Below are positions 52,679 through 61,513 of a DNA stretch of 64,000 bases, in pieces. The position numbers and the translations under genes were made by a program. How positions within the stretch are numbered: the first letter of the stretch is position 1; each line of letters opens with the position of its first letter. Under the pieces are notes generated by a model. The model saw only the letters and a list, made by a program, of their open reading frames with translations, was not told the DNA's origin and ran no database searches. Origin of the DNA: Streptomyces sp. V3I8 (GTDB lineage Bacteria; Actinomycetota; Actinomycetes; Streptomycetales; Streptomycetaceae); the NCBI RefSeq assembly GCF_030817535.1, contig NZ_JAUSZL010000002.1:496001-560000 (forward strand). The letters are read 5' to 3'.

Positions 52679-53161
52679 TCACGCCGGCTTCGGCCGGGCG
52701 GGGGCGGACGGGGTGGACCGGGACTCGCCGCGGCCCTCCTCGCACACCTCGGCCAGTCGCTTGAGCATCGTCCGGTGCCGCACCTGGATGAATGCCTCGA
52801 GGCCCGCGTTGTGCAGGAAGCCGCCGACGCCCTGCAGCGGGTGCTCGTCGATGATCACCAGTGTGTACTCGCCCCACGGACGCAGCTCGATGGCGATCCG
52901 TGCCGTGCCGAGCGGGCCCGCGATCGCCTCGAGCTCCAGCTCGCGTCCCTCTTCGCACGCCCGTACGACCGTCTGGTTGGTGAGGTTCCACAGCCCCACC
53001 CGCACCTCGTAGCCGATGGCCGAGTACACCTGGGGCCACTGTCCGCGCACGGGGTACGAGGAGGCCGTCCCCACGACCCAGTCCGCGTAGCGGGTGCCGT
53101 CGGCCAGGACGGCCCACACCTCTTTGGGGCTCTTCTTGATCAGCCGGTGGCGTACGCCCAC
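52679..53161 (-). CDS. SRPBCC (polyketide cyclase/dehydrase-like) protein
   Basis: 160 residues. VRHRLIKKSPKEVWAVLADGTRYADWVVG is the usual N-terminal strand and helix. The beta-sheet core is TARIAIELRPWGEYTLVIIDEHPLQGVG. The C-terminal long helix is FIQVRHRTMLKRLAEVCEEG. A Ser/Pro tail follows. It lies between the SDR and the FAD oxidase on the same strand and may hold the hydrophobic substrate or act as a cyclase. Confidence 0.85.
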   Translation of the reverse strand: MGVRHRLIKKSPKEVWAVLADGTRYADWVVGTASSYPVRGQWPQVYSAIGYEVRVGLWNLTNQTVVRACEEGRELELEAIAGPLGTARIAIELRPWGEYTLVIIDEHPLQGVGGFLHNAGLEAFIQVRHRTMLKRLAEVCEEGRGESRSTPSAPARPKPA

Positions 53162-53253
53162 AACTGCCTCCCTCGTCTCGCACCCGCCGGTAACGGAGTG
53201 ACCGCAGCCGAGTCCCCCGGCATGCGCGGTTCAACCGAGCGGACCCGACGGCT

Positions 53254-54153
53254 TCAGGAGGGCTCCCGCGAGGTCCCGGACGAGGGAGCCGCGGTGGGGT
53301 CGGCGCGTCCGCCCGCGCCGAGGAGCCCGGTGGGGCGGAAGGGCTCCCGGGCCGCCAGCCGGGGCAGGGTCCAGCGGGACAGGCGCATCACGACCGGCGG
53401 CAGCACGGCGCGGCCCAGCTGCGCGGCGAGGAGCCAGCGCGGCACGTACACCGAGGTGCGCCGGCGCTCGACGGCCCCCGTCAGCCGGGCCGCCACCGTC
53501 TCCACCGGGTAGACCCGGCGGGCGGGCGGCGGCATGTGGCCCCGCAGCTCCCGCAGCACGGCGTGCCGGTCGGCGTCGCGGATCATGTCGGTGTCGGTCC
53601 AGTTCAGGTAGGCGACGCCCACCGCGACCCCCTGGTGCGCCACCTCGGCGCGCAGGGAGTGGGCGAAGGCCTCCACACCCGACTTGGACGCGCAGTACGC
53701 GCTCATCATCGGCGCGGCGCCGATGGAGGCCAGCGAGGCGACCTGCAGGTAGTAGCCCGCCGTGTCGACCAGGTCGGCCAGGAAGGTGCGCGCGGTGATC
53801 GCACTGCCGGTCAGGTTGACGTCGATCACCCGGCGCCAGGACGCGGCGTCCGACTCGGCGAAGGGACCGCCCTCGGCGATCCCCGCGTTGGCGATCACCA
53901 CGGAGGGCCTGCCGAGCCTCTCGCGCACCTCGCGGGCGACGTCGGCCATGCCGGCGTCGTCGGTGATGTCGACCTCCCAGCCGGCCGCCTCGGTGGGCAG
54001 CTCGGCCGCCAGCGCCTCCAGGGCGGGTTTCTCGTGCCCCAGGAGTGCCAGCCGGGCGCCCCGGCCGGCGAGGTCCCGGGCCAGCGCGGCGCCGAGGCCC
54101 CGGGCGGCGCCGGTCACCACCACCGTGCGGCCACGCAGCGGATCGTGTTCCAT
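53254..54153 (-). CDS. Short-chain dehydrogenase with extended C-terminus
   Basis: 299 residues. The cofactor loop is VVVTGAARGLGAALARDLAGRG, followed by IANAGIAEGG. The catalytic residues lie in VASLASIGAAP and YCASKSG. The extra about 60 C-terminal residues (RWLLAAQLGRAVLPPVVMRLSRWTLPRLA) contain a hydrophobic helix that may bind the membrane, as in SDRs acting on lipids or sterols. First gene of a three-gene operon. Confidence 0.87.
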   Translation of the reverse strand: MEHDPLRGRTVVVTGAARGLGAALARDLAGRGARLALLGHEKPALEALAAELPTEAAGWEVDITDDAGMADVAREVRERLGRPSVVIANAGIAEGGPFAESDAASWRRVIDVNLTGSAITARTFLADLVDTAGYYLQVASLASIGAAPMMSAYCASKSGVEAFAHSLRAEVAHQGVAVGVAYLNWTDTDMIRDADRHAVLRELRGHMPPPARRVYPVETVAARLTGAVERRRTSVYVPRWLLAAQLGRAVLPPVVMRLSRWTLPRLAAREPFRPTGLLGAGGRADPTAAPSSGTSREPS

Positions 54154-54545
54154 GGGGCTCCCTTCGTGCCGGGCTCAGGTCTTCTTCGATCTCCTGTGAT
54201 CGCCTTCGAGCCGATGCGGACACTTCCCGGAGACGGCCGGACCCGGATGCGGGTGGGGCCGCCGGTTCTCATCCGACCACGGTTCGGCCCGGCGCACACC
54301 GCGAGCCGCCCGGCCTCCCAGGGGCGCGGGCAACCGTGCGGCCGGCCACGGCGCGCCCGCACATTCCTGTGCCGCGGCCCTGCGCCGCCCCGCCCCCTGG
54401 AGGGCCCGGTTCGTCGAAGTCATTGACGCGCCTCGTCCAGGACCCTACTTTCTGATCGCCCCTCCGAACCACGTTCGACATATCGACCACTTCGCATGTC
54501 AGGCACCGCCGCTCACTCCACCCCCGCCCCCACCTGGAGACCAAG
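54154..54545. other. 392-bp divergent intergenic region
   Basis: It separates the minus-strand SDR from the plus-strand GH43-CBM42 gene. I see no supported gene. GC-rich antisense frames lack RBS and family similarity. A short near-palindrome around TTCGACATATCGAC (54473-54486) is the only AT-richer spot, possibly the GH43 control region. Confidence 0.6.
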
Positions 54546-55934
54546 ATGAGCGCAGGACCCCAGCCGTCCCGACGCCACTTCCTCGGCATGACCGCCGCCG
54601 CTCCCCTGGCCGCGTCCGGCGTACTGGCCCTCGGCGCGGGCACCGCCCACGCGGCGGACTCGGCGTACGCGATGTGCTACTTCACCGAGTCGACGAACCT
54701 CGGCACCGGCACCGACTACGGGCTCCACCTGGCCGTCAGCACCGACGCGTCGAACTGGACGCCGCTCAACCAGAACAACCCCCTGGTCACCCCCACGGCA
54801 GGCGCCCTCGGCCTGCGCGACCCGTTCCTCCTGCGCAAGCAGAACGGCACCTTCGTCGTCCTCGCCACCGACCTCAAGGGCACCGACTGGAGTTACAACA
54901 GCCAGTACATCCACGTCTGGGACTCCGTCGACCTGCGCACCTTCACCGGGTACCGCCGCCTCAAGCTCCACGGCATGGCCACCCACAGCTGGGCGCCCGA
55001 GGCGTTCTGGGACGCGGGCCGGGGCCGGTACGCGGTCGTCTATTCCTCCGTCGACTCCAGCGGCCACAACGTGATCATGGTGAACCACACCGCGGACTTC
55101 GTCACCGCCTCGGCCCCGCAGGTCTTCTTCGACCCCGGCTACGACGTCATCGACGGCAATGTGGCCGTCGGCGTCAACGGCGTCAACTACCTCTTCTTCA
55201 AGAAGAACCAGACCATCGCGGCCGCCCGGTCGGCCTCCCTCGACCCCGGCAGCTTCACCGAGTTCGGTGCCGGCGTCGCACACGGCGGCACCGAGGCCCC
55301 GACCGTGTTCAAGTCGCTCACCTCGAACACCTGGTACCTCTGGGCCGACACCTACACGCCGAACGGCGTCTTCTACGCCTGGCGGTCCACCGACCTGTCC
55401 GCCGGCACCTGGACCGCACTGGACCAGAAGACCTACACACAGCCGGTCAACTCCAAGCACTGCGGCATCGCGACGATCACCACGGCCGAGTACGACAACC
55501 TGCTCGCCAAGTGGGGCGCGCCGGCCTGGAACCGGCTCAAGTCCTACAACTACCCGGACCGGTACGTCCGGCACGCCGACTACGCAGCCCGGATCGACGT
55601 CTACCCCTTCGACCCGTACACCGACGCGCAGTGGAAGCTCGTGCCCGGCCTCGCCGACAGCTCCGCCGTGTCCTTCCAGTCGGTCAGCCATCCCACCCGC
55701 TACCTGCGGCACTACGACTACGTGCTCCGGCTCGACGTGAACGACGGCACGTCGGTGTTCGCGGGCGACGCGACCTTCCACCGCACGGCGGGCCTCGCCG
55801 ACGCCTCCTGGGCGTCGTTCCGCTCCTACAACAACGCCACCCGCTACATACGCCACTCCGACTACGTGCTGCGTATCGACCCGGTCTCCACGGCGACGGA
55901 GAAGCAGGACGCGACGTTCCGCGTCGGGTACTGA
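54546..55934 (+). CDS. Tat-secreted GH43 with C-terminal CBM42 (AbfB)
   Basis: 462 residues. The Tat leader is SRRHFLGMTAAAPLAASGV. The five-bladed GH43-type domain has LGLRDPFLLRKQNG, HSWAPEAFWDAG and VIDGNVAVGVNG. The last about 135 residues are an AbfB beta-trefoil with three repeats: RYVRHADYAARID, RYLRHYDYVLRLD and RYIRHSDYVLRID. CBM42 binds arabinofuranose side chains, so the enzyme is likely an arabinan- or arabinoxylan-directed glycosidase outside the cell. The catalytic Asp at the very N-terminus is less clear than in the GH43 at 27750. Confidence 0.85.
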   Translation: MSAGPQPSRRHFLGMTAAAPLAASGVLALGAGTAHAADSAYAMCYFTESTNLGTGTDYGLHLAVSTDASNWTPLNQNNPLVTPTAGALGLRDPFLLRKQNGTFVVLATDLKGTDWSYNSQYIHVWDSVDLRTFTGYRRLKLHGMATHSWAPEAFWDAGRGRYAVVYSSVDSSGHNVIMVNHTADFVTASAPQVFFDPGYDVIDGNVAVGVNGVNYLFFKKNQTIAAARSASLDPGSFTEFGAGVAHGGTEAPTVFKSLTSNTWYLWADTYTPNGVFYAWRSTDLSAGTWTALDQKTYTQPVNSKHCGIATITTAEYDNLLAKWGAPAWNRLKSYNYPDRYVRHADYAARIDVYPFDPYTDAQWKLVPGLADSSAVSFQSVSHPTRYLRHYDYVLRLDVNDGTSVFAGDATFHRTAGLADASWASFRSYNNATRYIRHSDYVLRIDPVSTATEKQDATFRVGY

Positions 55935-56011
55935 GCCGGGGCCGTACCGAAACCCCTGACGGCGGCGACCACCACGGGCCCCCGCGTCGGTGATCGCCTA
56001 TGTTGGCGCCC

Positions 56012-56404
56012 ATGCAGTCATACACGATCGGCCAGGCCGCGCGTCTGCTCGGAGTGAGTCCGGACACCGCGCGGCGCTGGGCGGACGCGGGCCGGATGAT
56101 CACGCACCGGGACGAGGGCGGGCGACGCCTCATCGACGGCAAGGACCTGGCCGCCTTCTCCGTCGAGCTGGCCAAGGGCGACGGCGAGGAGGACACCTCG
56201 TACACCTCCGTCCGCAACGCCTTCCCCGGCATCGTCACCGCCGTGAAGCTCGGTGACGTCGCCGCCCAGGTGGAGATCCAGGCCGGTCCGCACCGGCTGG
56301 TGTCCCTGCTGACGAGGGAGGCGGTGGAGGAGCTGGGCCTGGAGGTCGGGGTGGAGGCCACCGCCCGGGTGAAGTCGACGAACGTGCACATCGACCGGGC
56401 CTGA
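56012..56404 (+). CDS. HTH-Mop (TOBE) molybdate-responsive regulator
   Basis: 130 residues from ATG 56012. The N-terminus is a MerR/excisionase-type helix-turn-helix, YTIGQAARLLGVSPDTARRWADAGRM, with RDEGGRRLIDGKDL. The C-terminus is one Mop domain that binds molybdate (NAFPGIVTAVKLGDVAAQVEIQAGPHRLVSLLT). It replaces the classical ModE. TATGTT (55999-56004) 7 nt before the ATG suggests a leaderless mRNA. An in-frame ATG at 56000 overlaps that -10 and is disfavoured. It precedes modABC and probably controls them. Confidence 0.85.
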   Translation: MQSYTIGQAARLLGVSPDTARRWADAGRMITHRDEGGRRLIDGKDLAAFSVELAKGDGEEDTSYTSVRNAFPGIVTAVKLGDVAAQVEIQAGPHRLVSLLTREAVEELGLEVGVEATARVKSTNVHIDRA

Positions 56405-56604
56405 GGGCGCGCCCGGACCTTCCATCCCCCCGCTCCCGTGTCGCGCCCTCGGATCCCGTACGAACGCACATGCCACCCTCATTCGAACCAGATCCAGCTG
56501 GTGCGAAGCAACAGGGTACTTTCGCCTCGCATCTGCGGAAGTATCATCACCCTGTGCCGGGGCCGGCGCGCGGCGGTCGCCGTGGGCGGGCCGGCCGTAC
56601 CGGC

Positions 56605-56648
56605 GACCTGGTGACGTGATGGCCCGGTGACCTGATGACCTGGTGACC
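56605..56648. repeat. Short imperfect repeats GACCTGGTGAC / GGTGACCTGATGACC
   Basis: Three related units occur just before modA. They could be protein-binding sites for the upstream regulator, but no dyad is clear. Confidence 0.4.
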
Positions 56649-56667
56649 GACCCGAGGGATTGGACCC

Positions 56668-57498
56668 GTGATGACCCGTACCGCGCGCCCCGGCCGCCGG
56701 ACCCTGCGGGCGGCAGGCGCCGGCGCCGCCGCCCTGCTGGCGCTGAGTGCCTGCTCGTCGTCCGACGACTCCTCGTCGACGGCGTCGGGCTCCTCCGCGT
56801 CCGGTGCCGCGTCGGACACGCTGTCCGGCACGGTGACCGTGTTCGCCGCGGCCTCCCTCAAGGAGAGCTTCACGACGCTGGGTGAGGAGTTCGAGAAGGA
56901 GCACCCGGGTACGAAGGTCACCTTCAGCTTCGGCGGCAGCGACTCCCTGGCCGCGAGCATCACCGGCGGCGCCCCGGCGGACGTGTTCGCCTCGGCCAGC
57001 CCCAAGACGATGAAGATCGTGACGGACGCCGGCGACGCGTCGGGGGCGCCCGCCACCTTCGTGCGCAACGAGCTGGAGATCGCCACCCTGCCGGGCAATC
57101 CCCACAAGGTCGCCTCCCTGGAAGACCTCACCGGGCCGGACCTGAAGGTCGTGCTGTGCGACAAGGCGGTGCCCTGCGGCGCCGCCGCCCAGAAGGCACT
57201 CGACGCCGCGGGACTGAAGCTCACGCCCGTCTCCTACGAGCAGGACGTGAAGGCCGCCCTGACGAAGGTCGAGCTGAAGGAGGCGGACGCGGCGGTCGTC
57301 TACAGGACCGACGTGCACGCGGCGGGTGACAAGGTGGAGGGCGTGAAGTTCCCCGAGTCCGCGGACGCCGTCAACGACTACCCGATCGTCCGGCTCAAGG
57401 GCACCGAGAACGCCGACGCCGCCGAGGCGTTCATCGCGCTGGTGCGGTCCGGCGACGGCCGGAGGGTCCTGACCGGGGCCGGGTTCCTCAAGCCGTGA
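56668..57498 (+). CDS. modA: Molybdate ABC transporter binding lipoprotein
   Basis: 276 residues (GTG 56668 directly followed by ATG). The lipobox is LLALSACSS, followed by a Ser-rich linker. VTVFAAASLKESFTTLGEEFEKEHPG and FSFGGSDSLAASITGGAPADVFASAS are the oxyanion-binding signatures of ModA. VPCGAAAQKALDAAG and AAVVYRTDVHAAG complete the fold. It captures molybdate outside the membrane. Its stop overlaps modB (GTGA). Confidence 0.92.
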   Translation: MMTRTARPGRRTLRAAGAGAAALLALSACSSSDDSSSTASGSSASGAASDTLSGTVTVFAAASLKESFTTLGEEFEKEHPGTKVTFSFGGSDSLAASITGGAPADVFASASPKTMKIVTDAGDASGAPATFVRNELEIATLPGNPHKVASLEDLTGPDLKVVLCDKAVPCGAAAQKALDAAGLKLTPVSYEQDVKAALTKVELKEADAAVVYRTDVHAAGDKVEGVKFPESADAVNDYPIVRLKGTENADAAEAFIALVRSGDGRRVLTGAGFLKP

Positions 57499-58358
57499 CG
57501 TCCACCGGCGACCGGTCCGGCACCACGGCCGGCACCCTCACGGGCGAGCCGCGGCGCCGGCGCGTCGGCAGAGGCGGCGGCCGGAGTGTGCCCCTGCCGT
57601 TGCTCGTGCCCGCGCTGATCGGTCTGGCGTTCCTGATCGTGCCGCTGCTCGCGCTGCTCGTACGGGCCCCGTGGCGCAGTCTGCCCGAGCTGCTGACCGG
57701 CGCCGAGGTGTGGCAGGCGCTGCGGCTGTCGCTGGTCTGTGCCACGGCCGCGACCGCGGTGAGCCTCGTCATCGGCGTGCCGCTGGCCTGGCTGCTGGCC
57801 CGCGTCGAGTTCCCCGGGCGCGGGTTCGTACGGGCCCTCGTCACGCTGCCGCTCGTCCTGCCGCCGGTGGTCGGCGGTGTGGCCCTGCTGATGGCGCTGG
57901 GCCGCAACGGCATCGTCGGGAAGTGGCTGGACGCGTGGTTCGGGATCACGCTCCCCTTCACGACCGCGGGGGTCGTCATCGCCGAGGCGTTCGTCGCGAT
58001 GCCGTTCCTCGTCATCAGCGTCGAGGGCACCCTGCGCGCCGCCGATCCGCGCTACGAGGAGGCCGCCGCCACGCTCGGCGCCTCCCGGTTCACCGCGTTC
58101 CGCCGGGTCACGCTCCCGCTGATCGCGCCGGGCATCGCCGCCGGCGCGGTCCTGGCCTGGGCGCGGGCGCTCGGCGAGTTCGGGGCGACGATCACCTTCG
58201 CGGGCAACTTCCCGGGCCGTACCCAGACCATGCCGCTGGCCGTGTACCTGGCCCTGCAGAGCGACCCGGAGGCCGCCATCGCCCTCAGCCTGGTCCTGCT
58301 GGCCGTGTCCGTCGCGGTACTGGCCGGCCTGCGCGACCGCTGGATGCGAGCGGCATGA
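57495..58358 (+). CDS. modB: Molybdate ABC transporter permease
   Basis: 287 residues, a basic Gly/Arg-rich N-terminus and five to six membrane segments. The ATPase-coupling loop is YEEAAATLGASRFTAFRRVTLPLIAPG. GEFGATITFAGNFPGRTQTMPLAVY is the family's C-terminal signature. It forms the homodimeric channel for molybdate. Coupled by overlaps to modA and modC. Confidence 0.92.
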   Translation: MTSTGDRSGTTAGTLTGEPRRRRVGRGGGRSVPLPLLVPALIGLAFLIVPLLALLVRAPWRSLPELLTGAEVWQALRLSLVCATAATAVSLVIGVPLAWLLARVEFPGRGFVRALVTLPLVLPPVVGGVALLMALGRNGIVGKWLDAWFGITLPFTTAGVVIAEAFVAMPFLVISVEGTLRAADPRYEEAAATLGASRFTAFRRVTLPLIAPGIAAGAVLAWARALGEFGATITFAGNFPGRTQTMPLAVYLALQSDPEAAIALSLVLLAVSVAVLAGLRDRWMRAA

Positions 58359-59443
58359 CCGAACGCCACGGGGCCGGCTCCGCCCCCCACGACGCGGCCT
58401 CCGGGGAAGGGCTCGACGCGCACCTCGTCGTCGAGCGCGGCACCTTCCGGCTCGACGTGGCGCTGCGGGTCGCGCCGGGCGAGGTCGTCGCCCTGCTCGG
58501 CCCGAACGGCGCCGGCAAGACCACCGCCCTGCGCGCCCTGGCGGGGCTGACCCCGCTCACCGGCGGCCGGCTGCGGCTGGACGGCGCGGCGCTGGAGCGT
58601 ACGCCGCCGGAGTCCCGCCCGGTCGGTGTCGTCTTCCAGGACTACCTGCTCTTCCCCCACCTGACCGCCCTGGACAACGTGGCCTTCGGACCGCGCTGCC
58701 AGGGGGCGACCAAGGCGGCGGCGAGGGCGCGGGCCGCCGAATGGCTCGGCCGGCTGGGGCTGGCGGACCACGCCGGTGCCAGGCCACGCCGTCTCTCCGG
58801 CGGACAGGCCCAGCGGGTCGCCCTGGCCCGCGCGCTCGCCACCCGTCCCCGGCTGCTCCTGCTCGACGAGCCGCTCGCCGCCCTGGACGCCCGTACCCGC
58901 CTGGAGGTACGGGCCGAGCTGCGCCGGCACCTGGCGGAGTTCGAGGCCGTCGCCGTCCTGGTCACGCACGATCCGCTGGACGCCATGGTGCTGGCCGACC
59001 GCCTGGTCGTCGTCGAGGACGGCCGGGTCGTGCAGGAGGGCACCCCGTCCGGCATCGCCCGCCACCCCCGTACGGACTACATCGCGCAGCTGGTCGGTCT
59101 GAACCTCTACCGGGGGGAGTCCGACGGGCATGTCGTCCGGCTCGGTGCCGGGCCGTCCATCACCACCACGGAGGCGCTGTCCGGTCCGGTCTTCGTGGCG
59201 TTCCCGCCGGGCGCGGTCACGCTGTACCGCGACCGCCCGACCGGCGTCAGCGCCCGCAACCTGTGGCGCTGCGAGGTCGCGGGCGTGGAGACCCACGGCG
59301 ACCAGATCCGCGCCGATCTCGCCGGAGAGCTGCCCCTCGTCGCGGACCTGACGACGGTCGCCGCCGCCGAACTCGAACTGCACCCGGGCGCGACGGTCTG
59401 GGCCACCGTGAAGGCGGCCCAGACCCACGCCTACCCGGTCTGA
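58355..59443 (+). CDS. modC: Molybdate ABC transporter ATP-binding protein
   Basis: 362 residues. Walker A is LLGPNGAGKTTALRALAG, signature LSGGQAQRVALARALATRP, Walker B LLLLDEPLAALD and H-loop VLVTHDP. A C-terminal Mop/TOBE domain (SARNLWRCEVAGVETHGDQIRADLAG) is present, which allows feedback inhibition by molybdate as in other ModC proteins. Start overlaps modB stop (ATGA). Confidence 0.92.
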   Translation: MTERHGAGSAPHDAASGEGLDAHLVVERGTFRLDVALRVAPGEVVALLGPNGAGKTTALRALAGLTPLTGGRLRLDGAALERTPPESRPVGVVFQDYLLFPHLTALDNVAFGPRCQGATKAAARARAAEWLGRLGLADHAGARPRRLSGGQAQRVALARALATRPRLLLLDEPLAALDARTRLEVRAELRRHLAEFEAVAVLVTHDPLDAMVLADRLVVVEDGRVVQEGTPSGIARHPRTDYIAQLVGLNLYRGESDGHVVRLGAGPSITTTEALSGPVFVAFPPGAVTLYRDRPTGVSARNLWRCEVAGVETHGDQIRADLAGELPLVADLTTVAAAELELHPGATVWATVKAAQTHAYPV

Positions 59444-59633
59444 GGGCGCGACCGTGCCGCGCTGTGCGGCTTCATCGCCCGAAACCGGGGCAGGTGGGAG
59501 CAGGCACGCAGGAAAGACGTCATGAACCGCCCCGCCGGCGCCGGTCGAGCGCCGGCGCCACGGTCCGCCGCCCGCTCGGGCGCTTCGACGAGGCCGGTGT
59601 CCGGGCGCACGTACGCGAAAGGGATGGTCCACG

Positions 59634-60173
59634 ATGGCCGAGGGCGAGCGGGGACGACGGATCGTCGTCGGGGTGAACGGCTCTCCGGGCAGCCTGGCCG
59701 CCCTCCACCGGGCGGCCGGTGAGGCCCGCCGTACCGGTGCCGAACTGCTGGCGGTGCTCGCCTGGGAACCGCCCGCCGGGGAACTCGCCCACCGGCGCGG
59801 TATGTACCCGGTGCCGGTGACCGCACTGCGGCAGGAGGCCTGCGCACGGCTCCTCACGGCGCTGGACACCGCCTTCGGCGACGCGGGGCCCGGTGTCCCG
59901 TTGCAGGCGCTCGTCGCGCGGGGCACTCCGGGGCGCGCCCTGGTGGAGAGCGCCGACCGGCCCGACGACCTCCTGGTGATCGGCGCGGGCTGCCGCGGCA
60001 GGCTGCGGCGCGTCCTGTTCCCGTCCGTGGCCCGGTACTGCCTCGCGCACGCCGTCTGTCCCGTACTGGCCCTGCCGCCGTCGCCGCTGCGGGAGGACCT
60101 CGCCGCTCTGCGCCGCCGCGCCTCCCTCCGGCTGCCGCTCGACGCCCGGGAGCTGACGGAAGGCAGATCATGA
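59634..60173 (+). CDS. Universal stress protein (UspA family)
   Basis: 179 residues, a single Usp domain. The opening is RIVVGVNGSPGSLAALHRAAGEA. The ATP-binding-type motif is DLLVIGAGCRGRLRRVLFPSVARYCLAHAVCPVLALP, a variant of G2xG9GS/T: Gly-x-Gly is changed to GAGCRG. A basic C-terminal extension follows. Its role in stress or dormancy is inferred from the family. Its 3' end lies in a short repeat. Confidence 0.85.
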   Translation: MAEGERGRRIVVGVNGSPGSLAALHRAAGEARRTGAELLAVLAWEPPAGELAHRRGMYPVPVTALRQEACARLLTALDTAFGDAGPGVPLQALVARGTPGRALVESADRPDDLLVIGAGCRGRLRRVLFPSVARYCLAHAVCPVLALPPSPLREDLAALRRRASLRLPLDARELTEGRS

Positions 60174-60205
60174 CGGAGGGCAGGCCCTGACCGAAGGCAG
60201 GCCCC
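60152..60205. repeat. Three TGACSGARGGCAG units at the Usp stop
   Basis: Units start at about 60152, 60172 and 60189 (TGACGGAAGGCAG, TGACGGAGGGCAG, TGACCGAAGGCAG). The second unit supplies the TGA stop of the Usp gene. Confidence 0.6.
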
Positions 60206-60293
60206 GGCCACCGGGACCCACCGTCCGTCCATGGCCGCAGGCGCCGCCGGGACACCGGCCCGTGACACCGCCCGCCGCGACCGGGCAGCAGGG

Positions 60294-60503
60294 TCAGCGG
60301 GCCCTGGGTGCCCCCCGTCGCCGCTGGGCCGGCGGGGGCGGAGGCGGAGGCGGCGAGAAGGTGTCCTCCTCCTCGTCGTCCAGCGGCGGCAGCTCCACCG
60401 TGTACTGCGGCTGGAGGAAAAGACCGTGGTGCTGCGGCGCGGCCGAAGCGGGCGCCGTGTCCTGCACGGGACGTGCAGGGTCGCGATGCGAAGAGGCAGG
60501 CAT
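60294..60503 (-). CDS. Small proline-rich acidic protein, unknown
   Basis: 69 residues, too small to stand out among overlapping frames. It reads MPASSHRDPARPVQDTAPAS, then HHGLFLQPQYTVELPPLDDEEEDTFS, eight prolines and a basic end. From about codon 20 nearly every third base is G or C, as in neighbouring genes. There is no clear ribosome site. The central GLFLQPQYTVELPPLDD looks like a conserved linear motif. I do not know a family. It might be a larger frame opening further upstream, but that part is not convincing. Confidence 0.4.
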   Translation of the reverse strand: MPASSHRDPARPVQDTAPASAAPQHHGLFLQPQYTVELPPLDDEEEDTFSPPPPPPPPAQRRRGAPRAR

Positions 60504-60845
60504 CCAAAACCATCCGGAGTCGGGAGTCGCGCGGATCAGAGGCGGAGCGGTCGACCGATGATGATCGGCACCTGCGCGCCTCGCGCGCGACTGCCCATTA
60601 GATCCTATCGGCGGCGGGAGAACGAAAGGGCGCGGTGGACGACGTGCCTCGTATGACGGATCCGTCCCTCCGGGCGGCCTCTTCGGGCGCGGGCCGCCAC
60701 CTGCCGAAGGCCGTGCATTCAGCAGCTTTTGTCCATACATCGCCGCATTTCCCGCTCCCGGACCCTTCCGTATCCCCGCCCGGCCCCGCAACCCTTCCGT
60801 TCTCGCGGCACTCGCAGCCCTCGATCCTCGCTGTAAAGTGCCTCC
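60504..60845. other. 342-bp gap with promoter-like element
   Basis: I see no gene. The right end holds TAAAGT (60834-60839), 6 nt before the GTG of the next gene, predicting a leaderless transcript. A stretch around 60570-60625 is relatively AT-rich (GATGATCGGC, TTAGATCCTATCGG) and may hold the promoter of the small minus-strand gene. Confidence 0.5.
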
Positions 60846-61364
60846 GTGCAACGGATCCTGGTGGTGGGCTCCACGGGCGCCGGCAAGACCACGCTCGCCC
60901 GGGCGGTGGGTGAACGGCTGGACCTGCCCTACCACGAGATGGACGCGCTGCACTTCACGGGCCCCGGCTGGGCCACCGACGACCGGCTCGCCGAGACCGT
61001 CTCGCGCGTCACGGACGGGCCCCGCTGGATCATCGACTCGCTCGGCCACCCCGATGTGCGCGATCTGCTCTGGGAGCGCGCCGACACCGTGCTCTGGCTC
61101 GACTACGACAAGCGCGTCGTGATGCCTCGCGTCCTGCGCCGCTCCGTCAGGCGCACCGTCACCCGCGAGAGCCTCTTCGGCGGCAACAGGGAGACCTGGA
61201 CGGGCTGGCTGAGCGGGGAACACCCGGCCTGGTGGGCCTGGTCCCAGCACGCGGGCCGCCGCCGCGAGATCGAGCACCGGACGCGCGACCCCCGTTTCGC
61301 CCCCCTCGACACCCTCCGGTTCCCCCACCCCCGCGACACCGCCGCCTGGCTGGCCTCCGCGTGA
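60846..61364 (+). CDS. P-loop kinase, topology-modulation/adenylate-kinase-like
   Basis: 172 residues. Walker A is ILVVGSTGAGKTTLARAVG. LPYHEMDALHFTGPGW and WIIDSLGHPDVRDLLWERADTVLWLDYDKRVVMPRVLRRSVRR follow the pattern of the FlaR-like AAA_17/18 proteins with an Arg-rich lid. The reaction is probably phosphoryl transfer to a small molecule, not known. Stand-alone gene with a predicted leaderless GTG start. Confidence 0.82.
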   Translation: MQRILVVGSTGAGKTTLARAVGERLDLPYHEMDALHFTGPGWATDDRLAETVSRVTDGPRWIIDSLGHPDVRDLLWERADTVLWLDYDKRVVMPRVLRRSVRRTVTRESLFGGNRETWTGWLSGEHPAWWAWSQHAGRRREIEHRTRDPRFAPLDTLRFPHPRDTAAWLASA

Positions 61365-61414
61365 CCGGGGCGGCCCCCGCACCGGGGCCACCAGCGGGCC
61401 CCTGAGAACGCCGG

Positions 61415-61436
61415 TCGATTGAAACCGTTCAATCGA
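61415..61436. promoter_or_regulatory. Inverted repeat TCGATTGAA-ACCG-TTCAATCGA
   Basis: Perfect 9-bp arms lie about 78 bp upstream of the GH78 -35 region and 50 bp after the P-loop kinase stop. It resembles LacI-type operators (TTGAAN4TTCAA). Confidence 0.6.
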
Positions 61437-61513
61437 TGGAGTCCCGGGCACATCAGGCCACCTCGCGGCAACTACCGCATCCGACACCCCGTCAAGAATG
61501 TGCTGCACGCTCA

